Part shown: positions 8,636 to 16,644 of the stretch, piece by piece
How positions within the stretch are numbered: the stretch's first letter is position 1
Layout of the letters: every line of letters begins with the position of its first letter
Source of the DNA: an uncultured bacterium
Lineage (GTDB): Bacteria > Bacillota > Clostridia > Lachnospirales > Lachnospiraceae
Assembly: GCA_947647735.1 (NCBI GenBank)
Contig: CANSLJ010000001.1
Span: 62,001 to 126,000, forward strand
Direction of reading: 5' to 3'
Length of the DNA stretch: 64,000 bases
Program-made: the position numbers and the translations under genes
Notes under the pieces: generated by a model
Databases searched by the model: none
What the model was told of the DNA's origin: nothing
Seen by the model: only the letters and a program-made list of their open reading frames with translations

Positions 8636-9991
8636 TCACTCCCCCGACAGATGAGCACAATTCATATATGTACTTTCAAAATCAAGCTTCTCCTGAAATA
8701 TTTCTCCACACTCCGCGCACCGGCCCGCAGTATAGCTTTCCGTCACACACTTGCCAGTGCTGTCCTTTACATGGCTCTGATAGGTACCGGGAATCACCGT
8801 GGAATGCGCACATCCCGCATCCTCTCTCTGATCCGGATCGACCTCATAAACATTCCCATCCTCATCCGTAAACTGCCGGGCAAATCTAACCTCCAAATTC
8901 ATATCTTCATAGATCAGATCATCTCCTGTCGTGAACAGGTATTCACTGTCTGAAAAATACTCATATTGCCGCTCCACCCATGCGTCATCGTCGCCCAAAA
9001 TAAGCACATTCACTCCGTCATAGGCAAAGGCCGGCACAGACGAAACCACTAACATCATAACTGTCAGGATCACCGCCAGACATGTCACACCTTTCCTCCC
9101 GCCCTTTTTTCTCTCCTGGACGATATTTATCACTCTATCTTTTGTCAGATTTTTATTTCCGCCAAACCGCGTAAAGATATTTCTGTCTTTAGGAACAGAT
9201 TTCGACTGTTCAATAATTTCCTGCACATAGATCTTTCTTTGCTCCGGTGTCAGGTGACTGATCACCATGTTGTCACAATTCAGTTCACAGCTTCTGTTGA
9301 TCATTCCCGGCAGCCAGTATACAAGCGGATTAAACCAGTGTATGCAGACCGTTGCCATACCGATAAACTTGAGTAATGTATCCCTTCTTTTTATGTGGCA
9401 CATCTCATGCAGCAATACGACTTCTCTCTTCTCCCGCACCGGCTCATCCTGAAGTACGATAACCGGATGGAGATATCCTATCGTAAACGCGCCCGTCGGC
9501 AGGTCCGTCAGATATACGCTGACGTCTTTCTTCAGGCCAATCACGCCTTTCATTCTTTCAATCTCTTCCCCCGAAATATCCGCCTCCCTGTAAACCACTC
9601 CCGACAGGATCATCTTTTTAACATTTCTGTACTCAACTATTTTTTTAACCAGTAAACAGCATGCGATCACCGCCATAACAGCCAGAACAACGCCATACAG
9701 GATAAACGCCCGGGTTATACCGACTCTTTCGTGAGACCATAATATACCGGGGCTCTTCGGCGATATGAAAATTCTGATCTCCCGCTCCGCCTCTCCCCTG
9801 AAGCGCAGCTCCCTCATCACATACTTTATGCCCATCGCCGCAAAACCGGATATCAGAAAACAGGCGAGCGTCATCCAATGCCACATCTCCTGCCACCGGC
9901 AGGAAGAAAACCGCTCTGTCACTTTCCGGAAAACAACACCGCATATCAGCGCAAGGCTTCCGGAGAGAGACAGCAAAAACATCATCTTCAT
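8636..9991 (-). CDS. BlaR1/MecR1-type M56 membrane metallopeptidase
   Basis: A membrane zinc protease of the kind that inactivates BlaI/MecI repressors. Several hydrophobic segments lie in the first 120 residues. The M56 catalytic motif HEMCH is at 195-199, with the third ligand in ELNCD near 236, and a further membrane segment near 310 (LAVILTVMMLVVSSVPAFA). Classical BlaR1 has a penicillin-binding sensor domain after this; here there is instead a tail of about 120 residues with several cysteines and acidic stretches, so the signal sensed is unknown. The start codon overlaps the stop of the repressor gene by four bases (ATGA), showing translational coupling. Confidence 0.85.
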   Translation of the reverse strand: MKMMFLLSLSGSLALICGVVFRKVTERFSSCRWQEMWHWMTLACFLISGFAAMGIKYVMRELRFRGEAEREIRIFISPKSPGILWSHERVGITRAFILYGVVLAVMAVIACCLLVKKIVEYRNVKKMILSGVVYREADISGEEIERMKGVIGLKKDVSVYLTDLPTGAFTIGYLHPVIVLQDEPVREKREVVLLHEMCHIKRRDTLLKFIGMATVCIHWFNPLVYWLPGMINRSCELNCDNMVISHLTPEQRKIYVQEIIEQSKSVPKDRNIFTRFGGNKNLTKDRVINIVQERKKGGRKGVTCLAVILTVMMLVVSSVPAFAYDGVNVLILGDDDAWVERQYEYFSDSEYLFTTGDDLIYEDMNLEVRFARQFTDEDGNVYEVDPDQREDAGCAHSTVIPGTYQSHVKDSTGKCVTESYTAGRCAECGEIFQEKLDFESTYMNCAHLSGE

Positions 9992-10347
9992 CCCTGCTCC
10001 CTCAGGCCTGCCAGTCTTTCCAGTTCCTCAGCCTCGCGTTCCGTGATCTGTCTTCCTCCGTTTAACGCAGAGATAAAGTTTGTCAGAGAACCGCCATACA
10101 TACTGTCCAGGATTTCCTTTGTCCGCAATGTTTCAAATTCCTGCTTTGTATAAGCCGCCTTATACTTATGGCCCGTCTTCGTGACAAGCCCCTTATCAGC
10201 CAGCCTTGTCAGAAACGTATTCGTCGTCTGCCTTTTCCACTCCCTCCCGCGCTCCTTGAAATACAGGATAATCTCGTTGTTCGTCATCCCCTCCGATTTC
10301 CACAATACCTCCATGATCTCCTTTTCTGTCGGACTTAAACTAAGCAT
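9988..10347 (-). CDS. BlaI/MecI-family winged-helix repressor
   Basis: A 119-residue transcriptional repressor that should be cleaved or inactivated by the adjacent M56 protease. It has the family pattern SPTEKEIMEVLWKSEGMTNN, then the recognition helix region TNTFLTRLADKGLV and a dimerising C-terminal helix pair. The ATG at 10347 follows AGGAGG at six bases; more distal in-frame starts would place the ribosome site inside the gene. Its own promoter carries a MecI-like dyad, so autorepression is likely. No beta-lactamase gene is adjacent, so target genes other than the pair itself are unknown. Confidence 0.9.
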   Translation of the reverse strand: MLSLSPTEKEIMEVLWKSEGMTNNEIILYFKERGREWKRQTTNTFLTRLADKGLVTKTGHKYKAAYTKQEFETLRTKEILDSMYGGSLTNFISALNGGRQITEREAEELERLAGLREQG

Positions 10348-10373
10348 ACACATCCTCCTTTTCATCTTCAAAT

Positions 10374-10402
10374 ATTGTACTATATAATTGTAGTCGTGTC
10401 AA
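10374..10402 (-). promoter_or_regulatory. Promoter of the BlaI/BlaR1-like pair with overlapping operator
   Basis: On the minus strand TTGACA, 17 bases, TACAAT. The spacer holds an imperfect dyad at 10379-10394 (ACTA...TAGT ends with inner A/T matches) that resembles the MecI operator TACTACAnnTGTAGTA. Binding there would block RNA polymerase. Confidence 0.7.
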
Positions 10403-10662
10403 TCCATGCCATTTCCCCTACCCGAAAATGCGCAGGAAACAAGACGAACCACTTTCCTGTACATAAAATAGCGAACAAAGCCCATATTGCGAGATTTGCT
10501 TCGCGAACTCGCAAATTCCGAACCACTTTCCCATGAAATAAGAAAGCATCCGGATCCATATCTCCAGATGCTTTCCTGGCCTGCTCACAGCCCGCTGTTA
10601 TATTTTCGCCGCAAATCTTTCGTAATCTCCGACTGCTTTCTCTTATCCGAAGGCAGAACAAC
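10403..10662. repeat. Direct repeats flanking an inverted repeat; terminator
   Basis: This gap contains two copies of CGAACCACTTTCC (10445-10457 and 10519-10531) on either side of an inverted repeat TTGCGAG...CTCGCAA (10487-10514). Next to it is the hairpin annotated at 10542-10575. No gene is supported. Origin of the repeat unit is unknown. Confidence 0.4.
10542..10575 (-). terminator. Hairpin downstream of the GH4 gene
   Basis: Perfect nine-base arms GAAAGCATC/GATGCTTTC with further pairing inside. On the minus strand the following bases are TTATTT, only a weak T tract, so termination is plausible but not certain. Confidence 0.45.
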
Positions 10663-11985
10663 TTATTTTCTCTCCGCAAACGCCGGCAGATACGCCGCAT
10701 TCTCCCTGATGATATCATCCAGCATCTTCTCCGCTGCCGTAGCCGAGGGCACCAGCGGATGGATCGTCAGCGCCTGCAGCGCAAGGTCATAGTCCCCTGT
10801 GATCGCCGCCTTTATCGTAAGCTGCTCATAGTTTTTCACGATCTGCAAGAGCCCCCTTGCCTTTTCCGGCGTATGTCCGAGATGGATCGGATGAGCACCC
10901 GCTTTGTCTATCACACAGTTCCGCTCGATCACCGCATCCTCCGGCAGGTCAAGGTTTGTCCCCCGATTTAAGACATTCACCGTCTGGATATCCCCCTTAT
11001 TATTATAGATGGAATTGATCAGAGAACAGGCGGCATCGGAATAATGCGCCCCGCCCCGGCTCGCAAGCTGCGGCGGTTTCACCGCCAGATTTTCATCTTT
11101 ATAGAGTTCAAACAGCTCCTCCTCCACCTTCCTGACGACCTCTCCTCTGGTTCCTTTTGTCCCGGCAGCCTCGATACACTCCTCCAGCATCTGATCCGCC
11201 AGATAATAATATTTCAGATAGCTGATCGGCAGCATACCCAGCGAGCGGATAAAACTTCCCGGAAAATCAATATCGGGAATATTTGCCAGTTTTCCGGCTT
11301 TCCCTTCTTTCACGATCCGCCCGATCGTCTCCTCCGTCACATCTTTGCCCTTTATCATCACCTTCTGCACCCAGAACAGATGATTGATTCCCACAAAGTC
11401 ACAGTACACATCCTCCGCATCGCAGCCGAACAGCTTTGCCACATCATTCTGCACCCCGATGGGAGCATTGCATAAACCGATGGCTTTCACCTTCGTATGG
11501 TTCAGCACCGCCTCCGTCACCAGGCCTGAAGGGTTGCTGAAATTGATCAGCCACGCATCCGGGCACAGCCGCTCGATATCCTTACAGATATCCAGAATGG
11601 CCGGCACCGTGCGGAGCGCATTGGCAAACCCGCCTGCTCCGGTGGTCTCCTGTCCGATGGCATGATAGCGCAGCGGTATCTTCTCATCCCGGATACGCGC
11701 CTCCAGCTGCCCGATCCGAAACTGGGTCGTCACAAAATCCGCGTCCCGCAGCGCCTCCTCCCGATCCAGCGTCGAATGAATGCGGATATCACAGCCGCTT
11801 TTATCCACCATGCGCTGTGCCAGCGCGGAAACAATGGAAAGCTTCTCTTTCCCCTCCTCGATATCCACCAGATAAATATCCTTCACCGGCAGTTCCTCAT
11901 ATCTTTTGATAAATCCCTCGATCAGCTCCGGTGTATAGCTGGAGCCGCCTCCTATCGTCGCGATCTTCAATCCTTTCTCTGTCAT
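10663..11985 (-). CDS. Family 4 glycosidase (6-phospho-beta-glucosidase type)
   Basis: An NAD- and metal-dependent GH4 enzyme that hydrolyses phosphorylated disaccharides in the cytoplasm. It has the N-terminal NAD fold IATIGGGSSYTPEL, VTTQFRIGQLEAR, the metal-binding NFSNPSGLVTEA and GLCNAPIG blocks, and CDFVGINHLFW, which match the 6-phospho-beta-glucosidase branch rather than alpha-galactosidase. The 440-residue length is normal. The start at 11985 follows AAAGGGG; the longer frame lacks such a site. It is divergent from the BadF-type kinase gene, and the two have back-to-back promoters, which suggests shared sugar metabolism. The exact substrate cannot be read from sequence. Confidence 0.88.
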   Translation of the reverse strand: MTEKGLKIATIGGGSSYTPELIEGFIKRYEELPVKDIYLVDIEEGKEKLSIVSALAQRMVDKSGCDIRIHSTLDREEALRDADFVTTQFRIGQLEARIRDEKIPLRYHAIGQETTGAGGFANALRTVPAILDICKDIERLCPDAWLINFSNPSGLVTEAVLNHTKVKAIGLCNAPIGVQNDVAKLFGCDAEDVYCDFVGINHLFWVQKVMIKGKDVTEETIGRIVKEGKAGKLANIPDIDFPGSFIRSLGMLPISYLKYYYLADQMLEECIEAAGTKGTRGEVVRKVEEELFELYKDENLAVKPPQLASRGGAHYSDAACSLINSIYNNKGDIQTVNVLNRGTNLDLPEDAVIERNCVIDKAGAHPIHLGHTPEKARGLLQIVKNYEQLTIKAAITGDYDLALQALTIHPLVPSATAAEKMLDDIIRENAAYLPAFAERK

Positions 11986-12034
11986 GATAACCCCTTTCTT
12001 TTCCCCCGCAATATATTTTTGATCCATCCCCTGT

Positions 12035-12063
12035 ATTGTAACGGATGGTATCTTTATCGTCAA
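12035..12063 (-). promoter_or_regulatory. Promoter of the GH4 gene
   Basis: Minus-strand TTGACG, 17 bases, TACAAT, about 50 bases upstream of the GH4 start. Confidence 0.65.
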
Positions 12064-12078
12064 TGAGATCCGGGCTGA

Positions 12079-12107
12079 TTGACACTTTTTCTATTCTCTG
12101 CTATCCT
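12079..12107 (+). promoter_or_regulatory. Promoter of the BadF-type kinase gene
   Basis: Plus-strand TTGACA, 17 bases, TATCCT. The two -35 elements of this divergent pair are only about 15 bases apart, so one regulator could control both. Confidence 0.55.
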
Positions 12108-12210
12108 CATATAAATGTATGATACGGCATGATCTTTCTATCATCCATGACACATCTGAAACGCAGGCAGACCGTCTGTTTATCACTCAGGAAGAAAGCG
12201 GGGAGTCACA

Positions 12211-13203
12211 TTGAGCTATATATTAGGAATCGATCAGGGCGGTACAAAAACCGCGGCAGCCATTATAGACGAAACCGGAAATCTGTCCGGTATCGGTTAC
12301 GCTAAAGGCGCCTATTTTCCGGCACAGTCCCCGGAACTGGCTGTCTCCGAGATAAAGTTCGCCGTAAATGCGGCGCTCGCACAGGCCCGGCTTACGATCC
12401 ATGACGTTCACCACATCATCGCGGGCATTACCGGTGTTGACTATCCCGGCGATGATGCCATCATCCGTACCGCCTTGAAGCAGTCCTTTGCCGCTGACAG
12501 CATAAAAGATATCCATGTTTACAATGACGCCGTGATCGCCCTGTACAGCGGTACGCTGGAGGATTACGGCCTCGTGGTCTGCGCCGGCACCGGATTGAAC
12601 ATGGCGATCTGCCAGAAGAAAAACGAATACTTTGTATTCGGAGATTACCTCGGAGAAGAATTGCAGGGCGGCTCCGCTATCGCCCATCGCGGCATAAGAG
12701 CTGTCTTTGACACAAAGCTCGGCATCCGGCACGCCGAAAAACTGACGGAACTGTTTCTGCGGTTTTCCGGCGTGGACACTGTCGGGGAACTGCTCCGCCT
12801 GTATATGCAGGATAAGGATTTTCAATCCCGTATGCGGCTGATCGTCCCTGAAATGATGGAGCTTGCCATCTCCGGAGATCAGGACATTGACCGGCTTTTC
12901 CGTGAATTTGCAGAAGAACTCGGCATTTATATCCGCGCCGGCTTAAAAAATGCCGGACTTCTGGAAAAATCCGTTCCTTTGATCCTGACCGGCAGCGTCT
13001 TCAAGGGTATTCACAATCCTCTGGTAAAATATCTGACAGAGCAGGTTCACAATGCGGCACCGAAAGCCATCATTTCCAATGCAAAGTATGAACCTGTTGT
13101 GGGCGCCTGCGTCATGGGCATTCTACGGCAAAAAAACTTTTCGGAAATAATGAAACAAAACCTTTCGGAAAGTGCGGAGAGAACAGGGCTGCTTCGGAAA
13201 TGA
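12211..13203 (+). CDS. BadF/BadG-family kinase, N-acetylglucosamine kinase-like
   Basis: A 330-residue ATPase/kinase of the actin-like superfamily. The phosphate-1 motif LGIDQGGTKTAAAI, the connect motif VYNDAVIAL, the phosphate-2 motif VVCAGTGLNMAI and ILTGSVFKG are visible, as in eukaryotic-type N-acetylglucosamine kinases. It begins with TTG at 12211 behind GCGGGGAG; no ATG fits the motif as well. The gene diverges from the GH4 glycosidase, so it may phosphorylate the sugar released by it or a related amino sugar; this is inference. A strong hairpin at the 3' end overlaps the stop codon. Confidence 0.8.
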   Translation: MSYILGIDQGGTKTAAAIIDETGNLSGIGYAKGAYFPAQSPELAVSEIKFAVNAALAQARLTIHDVHHIIAGITGVDYPGDDAIIRTALKQSFAADSIKDIHVYNDAVIALYSGTLEDYGLVVCAGTGLNMAICQKKNEYFVFGDYLGEELQGGSAIAHRGIRAVFDTKLGIRHAEKLTELFLRFSGVDTVGELLRLYMQDKDFQSRMRLIVPEMMELAISGDQDIDRLFREFAEELGIYIRAGLKNAGLLEKSVPLILTGSVFKGIHNPLVKYLTEQVHNAAPKAIISNAKYEPVVGACVMGILRQKNFSEIMKQNLSESAERTGLLRK

Positions 13204-13224
13204 TCCGGACAGCCCTGTTCTCTC
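13177..13224 (+). terminator. Strong terminator hairpin overlapping the kinase stop codon
   Basis: Perfect 15-base arms at 13177-13191 and 13210-13224, with a further TTCGGA/TCCGGA pairing inside the loop that holds the TGA stop. T-rich sequence follows. Confidence 0.75.
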
Positions 13225-13365
13225 ATCTGATACCCTTTTGCTTCTTCTATACATCTTTTTGTCTTTTGTCTCCTTTTTTTGTTGTTCCTGTCACAATGTT
13301 CACATTCATTTTATATCTCCACCAATTTTCTAACAGAAATATCTTCAAAACTTTTGAAATAACAG

Positions 13366-13393
13366 TTGACAATTGTTGAAACTATGATATTAT
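13366..13393 (+). promoter_or_regulatory. Promoter of the hexitol operon
   Basis: TTGACA, 16 bases, TATTAT. An ATTGTTGAAAC element overlaps the region just after the -35 box, and a perfect dyad lies downstream (13414-13433). Confidence 0.65.
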
Positions 13394-13413
13394 ATGCTTA
13401 ATAGCTTTTATTC

Positions 13414-13433
13414 CAACAATTCATATGTTGTTG
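13414..13433. promoter_or_regulatory. Candidate operator of the DeoR-type regulator
   Basis: Perfect inverted repeat CAACAA-N8-TTGTTG just downstream of the operon promoter. A related GTTG-N6-CAAC element recurs at 14425-14438 before the dehydrogenase gene, and TTGTTGAAAC lies in the promoter. The only regulator in the operon is DeoR-type, so assignment to it is inference. Confidence 0.5.
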
Positions 13434-13478
13434 TTTCAATAATCCACACTATAATGTATCACACAAGGAGGTTACACC

Positions 13479-14411
13479 ATGATCTACACCGTCACGCTGA
13501 ACCCGGCTCTGGATAAGACAGTAGAAATCCCGTCCCTGACCGTGGACAGTGTCAACCGCATCACCACCATGCGCACCGATCCCGGAGGAAAAGGCATCAA
13601 CGTATCCAAGGTGATCCTGAAACTCGGCGGAGAGAGCATTGCTGTCGGTATTCTCGGGGGAAACACCGGCCGCGCTATCCGCAATGCCGTGGAGGATATG
13701 AAGATCCCCGCCGCTTTCCGGTTCGTGGAGGGGGAAACACGGACCAACCTGAAGGTCATCGACCCGGTAAATCACACGAACACCGACCTCAATGAACCGG
13801 GCATCACCGTATCCGGGGAGATCCTGAACGGACTGCTGGAAGAACTGCTGCCAAAAGTAAAGAACGGGGATATCGTCGTTCTCTCCGGCAGCCTGCCGAA
13901 AGGCTCCCCGAAGGATACCTACCACACCTGGACGGACGCCTGCAAAAAGGCAGGGGCAAAGGTCATTCTGGACGCGGATGGAGAACTGCTCCTAAACGGC
14001 CTTTCCGCCGCCCCCTACCTGATCAAACCCAACCATCACGAGCTCTCCGGACTGATGGGCGAAACGCTGGAGACGCCGGAAGAACTTGAAAAAGCCGCCC
14101 GCCGCCTGATGGCACAGTACGGCATCGCAAAGATCGTCGTCTCCATGGGAGGCGCCGGCGCCCTGTACGTGACAGCGGAGGAAACGATCTACGCGGAAGG
14201 CCTGAAGGTTCCGGTAAAGAGCACGGTAGGCGCGGGGGACAGTGTCGTCGCCGCCCTTGCCGTATCCGAGGAATCCGGAAAAAGCCTGGAAGATACCGTC
14301 CGCCTTTCCACCGCCTGCGGCGCTGCCAATGTGATGTGCAGCGGAACACAGGCGGCGGAATACGAAGTGATCGAGGAACTGATGCCCAAAGTCGTATTTC
14401 ACAAACTGTAA
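13479..14411 (+). CDS. PfkB-family kinase, 1-phosphofructokinase-like
   Basis: A 310-residue PfkB sugar-phosphate kinase, first gene of the hexitol operon. It carries TLNPALDKTV, DPGGKGINVSKV, ETRTNLKVID, VVLSGSLPKG and the catalytic STVGAGDSVVAAL, as in FruK and LacC enzymes, which add a second phosphate to fructose-1-phosphate or tagatose-6-phosphate. AAGGAGG precedes the ATG. It is nearly the same as the gene at 6364 but ends normally. With a mannitol-type PTS and a SorE-like dehydrogenase in the same operon, the expected job is making a hexulose 1,6-bisphosphate for glycolysis; which hexulose is inference. Confidence 0.9.
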   Translation: MIYTVTLNPALDKTVEIPSLTVDSVNRITTMRTDPGGKGINVSKVILKLGGESIAVGILGGNTGRAIRNAVEDMKIPAAFRFVEGETRTNLKVIDPVNHTNTDLNEPGITVSGEILNGLLEELLPKVKNGDIVVLSGSLPKGSPKDTYHTWTDACKKAGAKVILDADGELLLNGLSAAPYLIKPNHHELSGLMGETLETPEELEKAARRLMAQYGIAKIVVSMGGAGALYVTAEETIYAEGLKVPVKSTVGAGDSVVAALAVSEESGKSLEDTVRLSTACGAANVMCSGTQAAEYEVIEELMPKVVFHKL

Positions 14412-14473
14412 CACGAACTTAATTGTTGCAAAAACAACTATAATCCAATAAGATGAAGAAAGGAACTTTTATT

Positions 14474-15742
14474 ATGAAAGCAAAAGCCGTAAGACTGCAC
14501 GGAGCAAACGATTTAAGACTGGACGAGTTTGAACTCCCGGAGATCACCGACGACGAGATTCTCGTCAAGGTCGTGACCGACAGCATCTGTATGTCCACCT
14601 ACAAATGCGCTATTTTGGGTGAAGGCCACAAGCGCGTCCATGAGGATGTGGCTGACCATCCCGCTATCATGGGACATGAATTCGCGGGGGACATCGTAAA
14701 GGTCGGTAAAAACCATCAGGAGAAATTCAAACCGGGTATGAAGTTCACACTGCAGCCCGCCCTGAACTACAAGGGAACCATGTGGAGCCCGGGTTACTCC
14801 TACGAATTTTTCGGCGGAGACGCCACCTACTGCATTATTCCGGCAGAAGTGATGGAACTGAACTGTCTTTTGGAATACACCGGAAAAGCCTACTATGAAG
14901 CATCACTGGCAGAACCCATGTCCTGCAGCATCGGCGCCTTCAATGCAGCTTACCATACTCATATGGGTGTATATACCCATGACATGGGCATCAGAGAAAA
15001 CGGTAAACTCGCTATCATGGCGGGTGCAGGCCCTATGGGGCTTGGCGCGCTCACCTATGCCCTGCACCGGGACGTCCGTCCTTCCATGATCGTCGTGACG
15101 GATATCAACGCAGACCGCCTTGCCCGCGCGGAAGAACTGTTTCCGGTGGAGGAGGCAAAAAAGGACGGCATTGAACTGTATTTTATCAACATGAACGATC
15201 ACGAGGATCCCGTGGCAAAGCTCCGCGAGATCTCAGGCGGAACAGGCTTTGACGACGTTCTCTGCTATGCGCCGGTGGCTTCCGTCATCAAGCAGTCCAG
15301 CGATATCCTCGGGCGGGACGGGTGCCTCAACTTCTTTGCCGGCCCTACCGACAACCAGTTCAGCGCTTCCATCAACTTTTATGATGTGCACTACAACTCC
15401 ACCCATGTGATCGGCACCACCGGCGGCAATACCGACGATATGGTGGAATCCTTAAAGCTCACGGCGGCGGGACGCATCAATCCGGCGGTTATGGTGACCC
15501 ATGTGGGCGGCCTTGACTCCGCGGCAGATACCACCCTGAACCTGCCGAAGATCCCGGGCGGAAAGAAACTGATCTACACCCATCTGTCCATGCCCCTCAC
15601 CGCCCTGACCGACCTGCGCGCAAAGGGCGAGGCGGAGAATGATGCACGCTTTACGGCTCTGGCGGATATCGTGGATGCACATCAGGGACTCTGGTGCCCT
15701 GAGGCGGAAGAATATTTAATAGCAAACTTTATAGACAAATAA
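14474..15742 (+). CDS. SorE-like zinc alcohol dehydrogenase (sorbose-1-phosphate reductase type)
   Basis: A 422-residue zinc-dependent, NAD(P)-dependent dehydrogenase of the medium-chain family. Seen: the catalytic-zinc region DSICMSTYKCA and GHEFAGDIVKVG, the nucleotide loop AGAGPMGLGALTYAL, and DIN after the second strand. The overall pattern resembles L-sorbose-1-phosphate reductase, which interconverts a ketose 1-phosphate and a hexitol phosphate at the carbon next to the phosphate. The start at 14474 has AAAGGAAC upstream; the frame opens seven codons earlier without a ribosome site. It sits between the PfkB kinase and the DeoR/PTS genes. No MtlD-type gene is present, so this enzyme probably oxidises the PTS product. 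Confidence 0.8.
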   Translation: MKAKAVRLHGANDLRLDEFELPEITDDEILVKVVTDSICMSTYKCAILGEGHKRVHEDVADHPAIMGHEFAGDIVKVGKNHQEKFKPGMKFTLQPALNYKGTMWSPGYSYEFFGGDATYCIIPAEVMELNCLLEYTGKAYYEASLAEPMSCSIGAFNAAYHTHMGVYTHDMGIRENGKLAIMAGAGPMGLGALTYALHRDVRPSMIVVTDINADRLARAEELFPVEEAKKDGIELYFINMNDHEDPVAKLREISGGTGFDDVLCYAPVASVIKQSSDILGRDGCLNFFAGPTDNQFSASINFYDVHYNSTHVIGTTGGNTDDMVESLKLTAAGRINPAVMVTHVGGLDSAADTTLNLPKIPGGKKLIYTHLSMPLTALTDLRAKGEAENDARFTALADIVDAHQGLWCPEAEEYLIANFIDK

Positions 15743-15794
15743 CAACCGGATGCTCCGTTTCGTGAGCCGTCCGGTCCGAAACGGAGGAATTTAT

Positions 15795-16556
15795 ATGGAT
15801 ACAATGGAAACACGCAGAAATGCTATTGTGGATCTGATCAACGAAAGCGGAACCGTCAGCTTTTCCCAGCTGAAGGATGCCTTTCCCAACGTATCGGAGA
15901 TGACGCTTCGAACCGATCTGAAGATTCTTGATGAAACCAGACGGATCCTGAGGATCCACGGCGGCGCAAAATCCGTTCAGGTACTGATCGGCACAGACGA
16001 TTTCCTGAACCGGAAATCTGTCCGCAATATACCGCAGAAGCAGAAGATCGCTGAAAAAGCGCTGACACTGCTCCGCCCGGATACCACTGTTTTTCTGGAC
16101 TCCGGCAGCACCGCCACGGTACTTGCCCGCCAGATGCCGGATCAGTCCAACCTGATCTACACAACGGGACTCAGCTGTGCCACAGAGCTGGCAGGCCTGT
16201 CCGCACCCACGGTCATGCTGCCAGGCGGAACCTTAAACCGCTACAGTCAGAGTGTTTTCGGTTTTTCCGCCATCAAGGAACTGGAGGGCGTAAATTTTCA
16301 TCAGGCTTTCCTCGGTATCACCGGATATCATCCGGACTCGGGTTTCAGCTGCGGCATCCGGGATGAGGCGCTCTTAAAGCAGACAGCCATCCGTCAGTCG
16401 GATCAGGTGATTGTACTGATGGACTCCAGTAAGATCGGGCTCAAATGCAGCTTTAACATCTGTTCACTGGACGCTGTGGATATCCTGGTCTCCGATGGGG
16501 AACTTCCGGAATCCTTTCTGAGAGAATGCGAAAAACATCAGGTGGAGGTTTTATAA
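15795..16556 (+). CDS. DeoR-family transcriptional regulator
   Basis: A 253-residue sugar-phosphate-responsive regulator. The N-terminal DeoR helix-turn-helix is at about residues 5-55 (ETRRNAIVDLINESGTVSF, EMTLRTDLKILDE). The C-terminal effector domain contains DSGSTATVLA, LPGGTLNRYSQSVFG and VLMDSSKIG, typical of the family. The start at 15795 follows GGAGG at seven bases. It lies within the hexitol operon between dehydrogenase and PTS genes and is the natural candidate to bind the CAACAA/TTGTTG dyads. Confidence 0.9.
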   Translation: MDTMETRRNAIVDLINESGTVSFSQLKDAFPNVSEMTLRTDLKILDETRRILRIHGGAKSVQVLIGTDDFLNRKSVRNIPQKQKIAEKALTLLRPDTTVFLDSGSTATVLARQMPDQSNLIYTTGLSCATELAGLSAPTVMLPGGTLNRYSQSVFGFSAIKELEGVNFHQAFLGITGYHPDSGFSCGIRDEALLKQTAIRQSDQVIVLMDSSKIGLKCSFNICSLDAVDILVSDGELPESFLRECEKHQVEVL

Positions 16557-16644
16557 TATCTGCGTGAATCCTGTTCCATATATCATATCATAAAGCGGCA
16601 GATGCCCTGCAGGAGCATCTGCGGAACTGGAATAGGAGAACGAT

